Assembly (NCBI GenBank): GCA_036675275.1
Contig: JAKFFG010000083.1
Coordinates: forward strand, 1-64,000
DNA: 64,000 bases
DNA from: Pollutimonas sp036675275
GTDB lineage: Bacteria > Pseudomonadota > Gammaproteobacteria > Burkholderiales > Burkholderiaceae_B
Direction of reading: 5' to 3'
Positions 24,331-33,983 of the stretch are shown here, in pieces. The position numbers were made by a program, and so were the translations under genes. The first letter of the stretch is position 1. The number at the start of each line of letters is the position of its first letter. Under the pieces are notes generated by a model that was not told the DNA's origin, did not search any database, and worked only from the letters and a program-made list of their open reading frames with translations.

Positions 24331-25419
24331 ATGATTGTTCAACTCCACTCCAACCGCCGCCAGACCCATGTTGTTGAACAGGACCCACGGTGGGCCGCCG
24401 TTCTGGCTCGCGATCCCTCTGCCGACGGCAGCTTCGTCTATGCGGTCAAGACGACCGGCGTGTATTGCCATCCCAGCAGCTCATCGCGGCATCCTCGTCC
24501 CGAGAACGTGGAATTCTTCAACACGCCGGAAGCCGCCGCAGCGGCAGGTTATCGACCCAGCCGGCGGGCGACGCCCGACCATACGACTATGGCCGGACGG
24601 CGTGCAGCGCTGGTGGCCGATGCCTGCCGGTATATCGAAACGGCGTCCAGCATGCCATCGCTTGCCGAACTGTCGGCACATGCCGGCATAAGTCCCCACC
24701 ACTTTCACCGTGTGTTCAAGGCGGAAACCGGCCTGACCCCAAAAGCCTATGCCGATGCCCATCGGGCAGCCAGGATGCGGGTAAGGCTGGCAGACCACAA
24801 CTCCATTACAGATGCCATCTACGATGTCGGTTTCGGCTCGAACAGCCGATTCTATGAAGCCTCAGATCGATTGCTCGGCATGCGCCCAAAAGACTATCGG
24901 GCCGGCGGCGTCAATATACAAATTCATTTTGCTGTGGGTGAATGCTCGCTGGGGTCCATCCTGGTCGCTCAGAGCGGAAAAGGAGTTTGCGCGATTCTGA
25001 TGGGCGACGATCCCGATCAATTGGTTCGCGACCTGCAGGATCAATTTCCACGTGCCACTCTGGTGGGCGGCGACGCGGAATTTGAACGACTCGTTGCCAA
25101 AGTCGTGGGCTTCGTGGAGGCTCCCGCACTGGGCCTGAAATTGCCTCTGGACGTACAAGGCACGGCATTCCAGCAGCGGGTCTGGCAGGCACTGGCTGAG
25201 ATCCCGGCCGGTACAACGGCCACGTACACCGAAATAGCTACGCGCATAGGAATGCCGACAGCCGTTCGAGCCGTGGCCAGCGCATGCGGCGCGAACCGGC
25301 TGGCTGTTGCCATTCCTTGTCACCGTGTGGTGCGCCGCGACGGCAGCCTGTCTGGGTATCGCTGGGGCGTTGAGCGAAAGCGCCTGTTGCTGGATCGGGA
25401 AGCGTCTCAGCAGGGATAA
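24331..25419 (+). CDS. ada: Ada-type regulator/O6-methylguanine-DNA methyltransferase with eroded zinc site
   Basis: The 362-residue protein has the Ada layout: N-terminal Ada zinc domain (about 10-85), AraC-type helix-turn-helix (about 95-190) and C-terminal methyltransferase (about 200-355) with an intact IPCHRVV active site. In the N-terminal domain only the methyl-acceptor cysteine C46 (E. coli C38) remains. The other three zinc ligands are changed: S50 for C42, S77 for C69 and A80 for C72, in YCHPSS and RPSRRA. Phosphotriester repair and zinc-dependent signalling are therefore doubtful, while O6-methylguanine repair should be retained. It converges on the histidine kinase gene with a seven-base gap. 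Confidence 0.93.
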   Translation: MIVQLHSNRRQTHVVEQDPRWAAVLARDPSADGSFVYAVKTTGVYCHPSSSSRHPRPENVEFFNTPEAAAAAGYRPSRRATPDHTTMAGRRAALVADACRYIETASSMPSLAELSAHAGISPHHFHRVFKAETGLTPKAYADAHRAARMRVRLADHNSITDAIYDVGFGSNSRFYEASDRLLGMRPKDYRAGGVNIQIHFAVGECSLGSILVAQSGKGVCAILMGDDPDQLVRDLQDQFPRATLVGGDAEFERLVAKVVGFVEAPALGLKLPLDVQGTAFQQRVWQALAEIPAGTTATYTEIATRIGMPTAVRAVASACGANRLAVAIPCHRVVRRDGSLSGYRWGVERKRLLLDREASQQG

Positions 25420-25426
25420 TGCCCGC

Positions 25427-26557
25427 TCAGTGCGGCGCAGCACTGGCCAACGGGAGCAAAATAGCAATGGTAGTGCCACGGCCGAGCTCACTCTCGGCCG
25501 TGACGAAGCCACCCGAACTGTTTGCAAGGGCATAGACCTTGCTAAGCCCGAAGCCGTGTCCCTTCTTGTTTGCTTTGGTTGAAAACATGGGCTCGAATAT
25601 CCGGGCAATAAGGTCGGGCGCTATCCCTGTGCCATTGTCGCTGAACGATATGCTCACATAGTCGCCGGCTTGGGACCCAGTCGCGGCAGCGCGGGCGTCG
25701 TCCACACGGCGAACAGACGTCGACACGATGAGGCGCCCGCCGTTGGGCATGGCCTCACGCGCATTGTCGACCAGGTTGGTCATTGCGCTTATCAATTGAG
25801 CCGGGTCTGTACAGTAACACCACGTCGAGGGCGCGGTCGTCATCGCGATGTCGACCGTGTCGCCCGCGGCGCCCGCAAGTTCTCCCCACGAAGACTTGAT
25901 AAGTTCGTCTACGTTGACGACCTTCATCTGCGCTTCAGCGGGTCGGGAAAACTCCATAAGATGCTGGGTCAATGCCGTACCACGCTCCACACCAATGGCC
26001 ATCGCGGAACAAAGCCGGTTTGCACGATCGCCTTCAATTTGCTCACTGAGCATTTCAAGGTTGATGCCTATAACCATGAGAAGATTATTGAAGTCGTGAG
26101 CCACTTCACGAGCCATATGGCCCAAGGACTCCATTTTCTCGGTATGGCGCAATTTTTCCATGGCTTGGCGTTCTGGTGTTACATCGGCGACGACACCTGC
26201 AATACCCGCGAGTTTATCGGCTCGATAATACGCCTGCCCTGACAGGCGTATCCAGCGTATGGACTTGTCATTGGCCCGTTGTATGCGCTTCTCGAGTGCG
26301 ATGGCCCCTCGTAGCGGGACTTGCTCGAATGCGGCCGTGACTGATTCACGGTCTTCCGGGACTATTCCGGCAAAAAGGGTTTCCAGCGGCACCGTGGCGT
26401 CTATACGCGGATTGCCCCATATCTTGTCGTATTCGGCCGATCGCCACAGCTCGCCGGTCGTCAGGTCAAGATCCCAGCACCCCACGCCTGCGGCGCACAA
26501 GGCATGCTGCATCATGTCCGCGTCGCTGCCCGGCCCTTGCGGTGGATGTCGAATCAT
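25427..26557 (-). CDS. PAS-domain sensor histidine kinase
   Basis: This 376-residue soluble kinase has a PAS domain (about 15-130), a histidine phosphoacceptor domain with H154 in EVAHDFNNLL, and a HATPase_c domain with NLVDNAREAM, DNGTGI and GHGFGLS. No membrane segment is evident, so it senses a cytoplasmic signal or partner. The ATG at 26557 is preferred to the TTG at 26563. It starts 27 bases after the large hybrid kinase gene on the same strand and lacks a receiver of its own, so the hybrid's receiver domain is an obvious candidate partner (inference). Confidence 0.92.
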   Translation of the reverse strand: MIRHPPQGPGSDADMMQHALCAAGVGCWDLDLTTGELWRSAEYDKIWGNPRIDATVPLETLFAGIVPEDRESVTAAFEQVPLRGAIALEKRIQRANDKSIRWIRLSGQAYYRADKLAGIAGVVADVTPERQAMEKLRHTEKMESLGHMAREVAHDFNNLLMVIGINLEMLSEQIEGDRANRLCSAMAIGVERGTALTQHLMEFSRPAEAQMKVVNVDELIKSSWGELAGAAGDTVDIAMTTAPSTWCYCTDPAQLISAMTNLVDNAREAMPNGGRLIVSTSVRRVDDARAAATGSQAGDYVSISFSDNGTGIAPDLIARIFEPMFSTKANKKGHGFGLSKVYALANSSGGFVTAESELGRGTTIAILLPLASAAPH

Positions 26558-26584
26558 TCCCAATGCCCTCTGCTCCTGATCAAA

Positions 26585-29500
26585 TCAAAGCTTTCGCCTA
26601 TGGATCACACTAAGTTTGGAAATCAATTCTTCCATGGGAACAGGCTTGCACAACTGATCTGTAAAACCCACGGCGCGCACTTTTTCACTTTGCCCATAGC
26701 CCGTCAATGCGATTGCCGGCACATCCGCGTTACGCTTGCTTCTACGCAGTCTGGCTAGCAATGCGTATCCATCCATATTGGGCATGCCCAGGTCCGACAC
26801 CAGCACGTCGAAATCGTTGCGCTGCAAGAGATCGAGGGCAATGGCGCCGTCGGTCGCCGTTGTCACGATCGCACCGCGCATCTCGCATAAAGTACTGAGC
26901 ACATCCAGTATCTCTTCCGAATCATCAACAAGCAGGACACGCATGCCTTCCAGGCTATCTTGCGCAGGCAGTCCGGAGCTACCGACTGCCTTGATGGCAG
27001 CGTGGCTGGTCAAAGGCAACCAGAGGCTGAAGTGTGATCCCAAGCCCTCACCCTCGGACGCCGCGGCAACCCGGCCGCCATGCGCCTTGGCCAGTTGATC
27101 TACGAGAGCAAGGCCTATGCCCAGACCACTGCGAGCCTGATCGTCATGCTGCCGACTCACTTGCTTGAACATATCAAAAATGCTTTCAAGGAATTCGGCT
27201 GCAATGCCAATACCGCTATCTTTCACATCGAGCCGTGCATAATGGTTGTCTTCGCAAGTGAGCGCGACCGTTACAGTGCCTCCGTTTGGCGTGAATTTCA
27301 ATGCGTTGCTCAGCAAATTCCACACAATCTGCTCTATGCGGGTGGCATCACCCTCCACGATCAGCATAGGCGCCGCACTGTGTTCGATTCCTTCGGTTTC
27401 CAGCCTGATTCCGCTATCGCGCGCCTGCGGACACACGGCTTCCACTGCCGCCGCGACAAGATCATTGAGCTGTACCGGGCCGCGATTCAAGGTGAGCTTG
27501 CCGGTTTTAACCCGGGAAAGGTCCAAGAGATCGGCGATGATCTGGGCCTGGCTGCTTACGGAACGGCGGATCGATTCGACTGCCTTCATGGCATTTTTCG
27601 TAGCAAGTACGCCGGGTGAACGGGAAAGCAGGTCGGCGTTCAGCTGGATCAGGTTCAGTGGGTGGCGCAATTCGTGGGACATGATGGCAATGAATTCATC
27701 TTTCAGCACATTCGATGCCTGTGTTTCCTCAAGGTGGGACTGCTGTTCTTCTTGCTTTATGCGTTCGCTGGTCAGGTCGCGTGCAATTTTGGCATAACCG
27801 ACCAATTCGCCGTCCAGCATGGGATGAACCACACCGCTGCAATAAAAGCGCGAGCCGTCTCTTCGAATATGCCAGCGCTCATCTGCAGCATGTCCCTGCT
27901 GACGAGCCGTGCGCAGCTCTTCCTGTGGAATGCCCGCCGCGCGGTCTTCAGGCGTAAAAATGATATCGATGAATTTGCCCAGTACCTGCGATGCCTCGTA
28001 GTCAAACATGAGTTCGGCGCCGCGGTTCCAGTCGGTCACCCGGCCCGTCTTATCCATCGTGATAAAGGCGAACTCGGTGGTACTTTCGACCAATAGTCGC
28101 ATGCGCTCCGTGCTTTCACGCAAACGCGCTTGCGCGAGACGCAGCTCCGTAATATCGACAAAGTTCAACACGGCGCCGTCTATGCGGTCTTCGGCGGTGC
28201 GATATGGGAGTATCCGGGCCAGGTAGCTGCGCCCTTCGGTGCCGCTGACTTCCCGTTCCCCCAGACGCAGGGTATCAAATGCCTGAGCCGCGTCAGCCAT
28301 CAACTGAGGGTAATCCAGCCGATGCGTGATATCCATGATCGACCGGCCGCTATCCGCCAGGATCAGGTTGAACAGCGTTGCCGACTTGGGCGTAAACCAC
28401 TTGATCCGCATGTTGCGGTCAACAAAAATAGTCGCGATGTCGCTGGACGAAATGAGGTTTTGCAAGTCATCGTTGATCTTGACGGTTTCGACCACTTTGG
28501 TCTTCAGCTCATCGTTTACGGTGATGAGCTCTTCATTCATCGACTGCAGCTCTTCCTTGCTCGTTTCAAGCTCCTCGGTGGCCGATCGAAGCTCTTCATT
28601 TATGGCCTGAAGCTCTTCGTTCGAAGCTTTCAGCTCTTCGGTAGATGTCTCGGAATGTTCGATAGTTTGCTGAAGTTGCTCGCTCAACGCCTGCACCTCG
28701 CGCTCAAGAATCTGCAATGCCTTATTCTGCGCCTCATCCGAAGAAGCGCTTGCGACGGCTGCCTTTGAAGGCTTCGTTTCGTCGAAGGTGAGCAGCACCA
28801 ATTGCTTGTCCCACTCAGCGTCGTGCAGGGGGTGTGCGCCCACTTTTATGCAGATGTCTTTCCCGTCCTGATGGATAAGCACGACGCGTGCATGAATAGC
28901 GCGGTTGGTCTTGAGCGCTTGGAGCACAGCGCTGCGGAGTTCCGCCCTCAGCTTGGGATTAATGAGCACAAGAATATTGTGTGAAGGATCTCCCCCCGCA
29001 TGGCGAAGAAACCGCCCCGCTGCCTGGGACAGATGCAGTATCTGGAACGCCGGGTCGATCAGTACAGTAGGCGGCCCGTACTGATCCAGGGCGCGCTGAT
29101 GCGCGCCGGAATAGGAATGGCGTTTGTCGTGAACGGGGCGCGCTGCCACCATGGGCCCGGACGGCATGGCTATCGGTTCTCGCTTGCGCGCGTACAGCGC
29201 CGTGTTAACCGATGCGACGGTCGGCGTACTGCGATAGATGCGATTCTTCTTGTCCACCACCGTAAACAGGCCGCCGGCGGCATCCGGCGTTTCAGAGGAT
29301 CCCAGGAACAGGTAACCGCCCGGGCTCAGCGCGGAATGGAAGGTTTTCAGAACCTCGCGCTGCGCATGGCGGTCCAGATAAATCAACAAGTTGCGACAGG
29401 TGATCAATTGCAGACGGGAAAAAGGCGGATCGCGAAGAACATTATGCGGCGTGAACAGTATGCAATCACGAACGGTCTTCGCAATGCCGTAGTGGGACCC

Positions 29501-30721
29501 CTCGTTGACGAAATACTGACGTAGATACATGGGCGGCACATCGGAGACGATGGTGGCGGGATAAAGCCCTTTTCGCGCCACAGCTATTGCGCGGGCGTCG
29601 ACGTCCGTGGCGAATAGCTGAATTTTCGATGCCGCGTTTTGCGCTTGCGCCTCCGCGGTGAACATGACAGCCAGCGAATAAGCTTCTTCGCCCGTGGAAC
29701 AGGCCGGCGCCCACATGCGTATTTCTTTGTGATGACCGTCGGCCTGCCTCACGATATGCGGTACGACGTCGCGCTCTAACGCTTCGAACGCTACGCGATC
29801 GCGGAAAAAACTGGTCACACCGATAAGCATGTCGCCCAATAACGCAGTCGTCTCGTCGTGATGCGTCTCGAGCAGCGAGACATAGCTGGGCATATCGCTG
29901 ACAGCCCGGACCTGCATCCGGCGCTCTATCCGCCGCAGCACCGTCGCGCGTTTGTAGTACTGGAAATCGTGACCAGTACGCTGGGCGAGCAGCTTCAGCA
30001 CTTTGACCAAGGCGGCTTCCGCCGCCTCGGTCTTCGCTTGTAAGGGAGGCAGGTGCGAAACGCCCGCAACTTCCTCGCATGGCAACTCGATACGTTGCGC
30101 ATTGCCCCATAGGCCGAGCAGCTTCTGCGGCATGTCGACGGCCGGCAATATGAAATCGACTACGCCCTGTTCTATTGCGCTGCGCGGCATGCCATCGAAT
30201 GCTGCATCGTCGGGCGACTGCGCGATAGTAAGTCCGCCTTGTTCCTTTATGCGGGCCATGCCCAGCGCGCCATCCGCACCGGTGCCGGATAGAACGATAG
30301 CGAATGCTCGCGCCTGGTGCGCGTCGGCCAGTGTGCGGAAAAACAGATCGATCGCCACCTGGCGCTCGCGAGGCCGTTGGGCCGCGCTGACATCGAGATG
30401 GCCGTCGACCATTTCCAGATGCATTGCCGGCGAAATTACATATACGTGATTTTTTTCGATGGGGACAGGAGTATTGACCTGCAATACAGGCATGCTCGTG
30501 ACGCGTTGAATGATCTGGTCTACATTACTTTCGTGCATGGGCGACAAATGCAGTATCACCACAAATGCCATGCCGCAATCAACCGGCATGTTTCCAAAGA
30601 ACCGCAGCAGCGATTCGATTCCGCCGGCCGACGCGCCAAGCCCTACTACGGGAAACTGGAGATTGCCATGCGCAAAGGGCTTTTGCTGTTTGGTAACCGC
30701 GGTGTTTTCTTCATTGTCCAT
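26585..30721 (-). CDS. CheB-CheR-PAS-histidine kinase-receiver fusion protein
   Basis: This 1378-residue protein fuses, in order, a CheB methylesterase domain (about 22-205; S31 in GASAGG, H58, D150 in GTGADG), a CheR methyltransferase domain (about 235-495), a long Glu-rich coiled coil (about 660-740), two PAS domains (about 745-985), HisKA/HATPase_c (MSHELRHPLN phosphoacceptor; NLLSNALKF; GIGLALV) and a C-terminal receiver (VDDSEE, VSDLGMPNMDG, LTGYG, CKPV). There is no CheA, CheW or CheY gene in the window, so its methyl chemistry is probably not aimed at a neighbouring chemoreceptor. Followed by a second kinase. Confidence 0.95.
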   Translation of the reverse strand: MDNEENTAVTKQQKPFAHGNLQFPVVGLGASAGGIESLLRFFGNMPVDCGMAFVVILHLSPMHESNVDQIIQRVTSMPVLQVNTPVPIEKNHVYVISPAMHLEMVDGHLDVSAAQRPRERQVAIDLFFRTLADAHQARAFAIVLSGTGADGALGMARIKEQGGLTIAQSPDDAAFDGMPRSAIEQGVVDFILPAVDMPQKLLGLWGNAQRIELPCEEVAGVSHLPPLQAKTEAAEAALVKVLKLLAQRTGHDFQYYKRATVLRRIERRMQVRAVSDMPSYVSLLETHHDETTALLGDMLIGVTSFFRDRVAFEALERDVVPHIVRQADGHHKEIRMWAPACSTGEEAYSLAVMFTAEAQAQNAASKIQLFATDVDARAIAVARKGLYPATIVSDVPPMYLRQYFVNEGSHYGIAKTVRDCILFTPHNVLRDPPFSRLQLITCRNLLIYLDRHAQREVLKTFHSALSPGGYLFLGSSETPDAAGGLFTVVDKKNRIYRSTPTVASVNTALYARKREPIAMPSGPMVAARPVHDKRHSYSGAHQRALDQYGPPTVLIDPAFQILHLSQAAGRFLRHAGGDPSHNILVLINPKLRAELRSAVLQALKTNRAIHARVVLIHQDGKDICIKVGAHPLHDAEWDKQLVLLTFDETKPSKAAVASASSDEAQNKALQILEREVQALSEQLQQTIEHSETSTEELKASNEELQAINEELRSATEELETSKEELQSMNEELITVNDELKTKVVETVKINDDLQNLISSSDIATIFVDRNMRIKWFTPKSATLFNLILADSGRSIMDITHRLDYPQLMADAAQAFDTLRLGEREVSGTEGRSYLARILPYRTAEDRIDGAVLNFVDITELRLAQARLRESTERMRLLVESTTEFAFITMDKTGRVTDWNRGAELMFDYEASQVLGKFIDIIFTPEDRAAGIPQEELRTARQQGHAADERWHIRRDGSRFYCSGVVHPMLDGELVGYAKIARDLTSERIKQEEQQSHLEETQASNVLKDEFIAIMSHELRHPLNLIQLNADLLSRSPGVLATKNAMKAVESIRRSVSSQAQIIADLLDLSRVKTGKLTLNRGPVQLNDLVAAAVEAVCPQARDSGIRLETEGIEHSAAPMLIVEGDATRIEQIVWNLLSNALKFTPNGGTVTVALTCEDNHYARLDVKDSGIGIAAEFLESIFDMFKQVSRQHDDQARSGLGIGLALVDQLAKAHGGRVAAASEGEGLGSHFSLWLPLTSHAAIKAVGSSGLPAQDSLEGMRVLLVDDSEEILDVLSTLCEMRGAIVTTATDGAIALDLLQRNDFDVLVSDLGMPNMDGYALLARLRRSKRNADVPAIALTGYGQSEKVRAVGFTDQLCKPVPMEELISKLSVIHRRKL

Positions 30722-30888
30722 GGCTCTTCGGCTTGCGGCCAGCGCCCCTTACGCGGACACCGGCTGAAACATTGATAGCTCATTGTTGCACAGTCAAACG
30801 CCATAGACCATAGCGAAGACCCCTCCCGGGGCAGGCATAAGAATTGCTCGCAGCGACCATAAATGGCCCAACTTCATTGAGGATGCCA

Positions 30889-32232
30889 ATGCGCCGCCGC
30901 CCTGTTTTTCGCGCCTCGCTGCTTATGTCTATTCTGGGCCTTGCCGCATGCAGCGACATGGCAAAATTGCCGGAGAGCGCCACTTTCGGGCCTGACCCCA
31001 AACTGCCGGAGCCCCGCGTCCAGCGCATTCCCACTGTCCATATTGCGAAAGCGATAGGCTGGTCGGCAGACGCCACGCCGATACCTGCGGAAGGACTCGC
31101 AGTACAACGCTATGCCAGCGACCTGCAGCATCCCCGCTGGATTTATGTGCTCCCAAACGGCGACGTACTGGTTGCGGAAAGCGACGCACCAGCCAAACCA
31201 AAAGCAAGCAAGGGCATACGCGACTGGATCATGGGCCTGGTCATGAAACGGGCCGGATCCCGCACGCCCAGCGCAGACCGCATCACCTTGCTGCGCGACG
31301 CCGACGGCGATGGCATCGCGGAAGTGCGTAGCCTGTTTCTGGAAGGACTGCACTCGCCGTTCGGCATGGTGTTGGTCGGCGAAAATCTGTACATCGCCAA
31401 TACGGATGCGCTTCTGCGCTTCCCTTACACGCCGGGCGCTACACAGATCAGCGACGCCGGCATCAAGGTAAGCGATTTGCCGGCAGGTCCGATCAACCAC
31501 CACTGGACCAAGAACGTAATTGCCAGCCAGGACGGATCGCGGCTTTATGTCACGGTCGGTTCAAACAGCAATGTCGCTGAGAACGGCATGGAAAACGAAG
31601 AGCATCGCGCCGCTATCCTGGAGATCGATGCGGCCACCGGCGATTCGCGGGTCTTTGCTTCGGGCCTGCGCAACCCAGTCGGCATGGGCTGGGAACCGCA
31701 AACCGGCGCGCTATGGACGGTCGTCAACGAACGCGATGAAATAGGCAGCGACCTGGTGCCCGACTACCTCACGTCGGTAAAGGACGGGGGATTCTATGGA
31801 TGGCCTTACAGCTATTTCGGCAACCACGTCGACACACGCGTAAGCCCTCCCGAACCCAAGCTGGTTGCCCGGGCCATCAAGCCGGACTACGCGCTCGGCA
31901 ACCATACGGCCTCGTTGGGACTGGCCTTCTACGAGGGCCGGCTACTCCCAGAACGGTATTCGGACGGCGCGTTCATCGGGCAGCACGGATCCTGGAATCG
32001 CAAGCCCCGCAGCGGATATAAGGTGGTCTTTATCCCATTCTCCAATGGGCAGCCGTCCGGACCACCCCAGGACGTGCTCACCGGTTTCCTGAGTGAGCAT
32101 GGAGAAGCGCAGGGCAGACCGGTGGGCGTCGCCGTGGATCGTGCCGGAGCGCTGCTGGTGGCCGACGATGTTGGCAACATCATATGGCGGGTCACGTCGG
32201 AAGGCGGTACACGCGTACTGCCGCCTCAATGA
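30889..32232 (+). CDS. Sorbosone/glucose dehydrogenase-like beta-propeller lipoprotein
   Basis: This 447-residue protein is related to L-sorbosone dehydrogenases and soluble PQQ-type glucose dehydrogenases. The lipobox LAAC at C21 predicts an outer-membrane or periplasm-anchored lipoprotein. Propeller landmarks include LQHPRWIYVLPNGDVLVAE, LHSPFGMVL, NHHWTKN, LRNPVGMGWEP, VNERDEIG, GFYGWPY and GQHGSWNR. The start at 30889 has GAGG seven bases upstream; earlier in-frame ATGs would spoil the lipoprotein signal. The substrate is presumably an aldose or aldehyde, but this is not resolved by sequence. It is divergent from the hybrid kinase. Confidence 0.9.
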   Translation: MRRRPVFRASLLMSILGLAACSDMAKLPESATFGPDPKLPEPRVQRIPTVHIAKAIGWSADATPIPAEGLAVQRYASDLQHPRWIYVLPNGDVLVAESDAPAKPKASKGIRDWIMGLVMKRAGSRTPSADRITLLRDADGDGIAEVRSLFLEGLHSPFGMVLVGENLYIANTDALLRFPYTPGATQISDAGIKVSDLPAGPINHHWTKNVIASQDGSRLYVTVGSNSNVAENGMENEEHRAAILEIDAATGDSRVFASGLRNPVGMGWEPQTGALWTVVNERDEIGSDLVPDYLTSVKDGGFYGWPYSYFGNHVDTRVSPPEPKLVARAIKPDYALGNHTASLGLAFYEGRLLPERYSDGAFIGQHGSWNRKPRSGYKVVFIPFSNGQPSGPPQDVLTGFLSEHGEAQGRPVGVAVDRAGALLVADDVGNIIWRVTSEGGTRVLPPQ

Positions 32233-32297
32233 GTGCGAATGGCGGCGCCGCGGTATGCAAGCACGGGGCCGCGCGCACACATACGGCCCCCGACTGC

Positions 32298-33293
32298 TCA
32301 AGAACCGGGACTGCCTGTGATGGGCAGCACGATCCCCGTTATGTAGCTGGAGCACGAAGCTGCGGCCAGAAACACATAAGCCGGCGACAATTCCTCGGGC
32401 TGCGCCGGCCGGCCCAATGCTGTCTTGGCGCCAAACTCCGGCAATTTGTCCGCCGATTTGTCGGCCGGATTCAGCGGCGTCCATACCGGGCCCGGCGCCA
32501 CGGCGTTGACACGTATCCCCTGCTTTGCAAGATTCGAGGCCAGCGACATGGTAAAGGCATGGATCGCGCCCTTCGTGGTGGAATAATCCAGCAATTGCCC
32601 CTGGCCTTGAAGTCCGGTTACCGACCCAGTATTGATAATGGACGAACCCTCCTTCAAATGTGGCAATGCTGCGCGGGCCATATGGAAGTATCCATATACG
32701 TTGGTGCGCATGGTCTCATCCAGGCGTTCATCCGTGATGTCGAGCAATGAATCCGCATGCTCCTGGAATGCGGCGTTGTTCACGAGGATATCCAGTCTGC
32801 CGAAGGCGCTGACGGCCTTTTCGACGGCATCACGGCAAAATCCGGAATCTTTCACATCGCCCGGTATGAGGATGCAGCGCTTCCCTTCGGCCTCTACATG
32901 ACGGCAAGTTTCTTCCGCATCGGCATGTTCATTCAGATAAACGATGGCGACATCGGCGCCTTCACGAGCAAACAGCACAGCTACCGCACGACCAATACCC
33001 GAATCGCCACCCGTGATGATGGCCGTAAGCCCATCAAGCTTGCCGCTGCCTTTGTATGCCGGCGCCTCGAACCGGGGCCGCAGTTCCAGGTCTTTCTCAA
33101 GCCCCGGCTTTTCCAGATGTTGGGCCGGCATCGGCGGAACCGGATAGTCGCGCGCGCCGGCTTGAGGCACATCCTTCTTTCCGGCTTGCTGGCCTTCCTG
33201 CGTCTTGGCGGCATCGCGACGATCCTGTTCATCCTGGATGTCGCGCTGCCTTTGAGCCGTCTTGTCGGTCTTACCGTTAGTATCATCAGTCAT
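32298..33293 (-). CDS. Short-chain dehydrogenase/reductase with N-terminal extension (YghA/YhdF-type)
   Basis: This 331-residue NAD(P)-dependent reductase has an about 85-residue charged, Gln/Lys-rich extension before the Rossmann fold. The cofactor motif is TGGDSGIG (94-101), followed by NNAA, the catalytic serine in NTGSV and YSTTKGA. The C-terminal PITGSPGS replaces the more usual VTGG. Proteins of this branch are often part of general stress regulons. It lies beside DUF4142, consistent with a stress cluster. It is convergent with the sorbosone-dehydrogenase-like gene. Confidence 0.92.
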   Translation of the reverse strand: MTDDTNGKTDKTAQRQRDIQDEQDRRDAAKTQEGQQAGKKDVPQAGARDYPVPPMPAQHLEKPGLEKDLELRPRFEAPAYKGSGKLDGLTAIITGGDSGIGRAVAVLFAREGADVAIVYLNEHADAEETCRHVEAEGKRCILIPGDVKDSGFCRDAVEKAVSAFGRLDILVNNAAFQEHADSLLDITDERLDETMRTNVYGYFHMARAALPHLKEGSSIINTGSVTGLQGQGQLLDYSTTKGAIHAFTMSLASNLAKQGIRVNAVAPGPVWTPLNPADKSADKLPEFGAKTALGRPAQPEELSPAYVFLAAASCSSYITGIVLPITGSPGS

Positions 33294-33302
33294 GTGTCGT
33301 CC

Positions 33303-33887
33303 TTACTTGGCAGGATCCACCTTCTGTTTCAATGCCTTTGCCATTTCCAGATGCTCCTGCAGCGCGGGCAGCTTTTCAGCCGCGAAAGCCTTCACTTCGG
33401 GATCCTTGGCTTCGGCCGAGGCTTCCTGGAACAGCTTTACAGCGTCCTCATGGGCATCCACGCCGATCTGATTGACGTACCGCTTGTCGAAGCTGTCATC
33501 CATTATGCTCAGCGCCTTCAGCTTGGCCTTCTGGACCAGCGATGGCTCAGTGGGAGGCGTATACCCCTTGCTCTTGGCCAGGGCTTCGAGTTCCTGGCCG
33601 ACTTTGGTGTGATCTGTGACCATTTTCTCGGCAAAGGCCTTTACGTCCGGGTTGGTGGCCTTGGTTTGCGCCATCTTGCTGCCTTCGACTTCCGTATGGC
33701 CCGAATGTGCGGCAGATTCCAGGAAGTCCTCGTCACTGCCCTCAAGCTGACTTCCGGCATTCTGCTCCATGGGCGCTGGGGCCGCAGGCGCTGCAGGCGT
33801 GTTCTGCGTGGTTTGCGCCATGAGGCCTCCGCATAGTGCCATCGAGCCATAAGCGAAGGTGCTGATAATTGCGGTACGTAGATTCAT
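33303..33887 (-). CDS. DUF4142 exported protein
   Basis: This 194-residue protein has an N-terminal signal peptide (about 1-24), a Pro/Ala-rich linker and a helical DUF4142 domain: FLESAAHSGHTEVEGSKMA, VKAFAEKMVTDHTKVGQEL and MDDSFDKRYVNQIGVDAHEDAVKLF. The repeated His/Glu-rich helices resemble ferritin-like four-helix bundles. Function is unknown. The ATG at 33887 follows AGGAGC and is preferred to the 33920 frame start. It lies upstream of the SDR gene on the same strand with a nine-base gap, so they are probably cotranscribed. Confidence 0.9.
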   Translation of the reverse strand: MNLRTAIISTFAYGSMALCGGLMAQTTQNTPAAPAAPAPMEQNAGSQLEGSDEDFLESAAHSGHTEVEGSKMAQTKATNPDVKAFAEKMVTDHTKVGQELEALAKSKGYTPPTEPSLVQKAKLKALSIMDDSFDKRYVNQIGVDAHEDAVKLFQEASAEAKDPEVKAFAAEKLPALQEHLEMAKALKQKVDPAK

Positions 33888-33983
33888 GCGAAGCTCCTGT
33901 CTAGAAATAATCGTGCTCAAGACTCAGCAATTCGCGGTCCCGCCAATTATGCGATTTGGTCGGATGTCACTGCGCCGTTCGGC

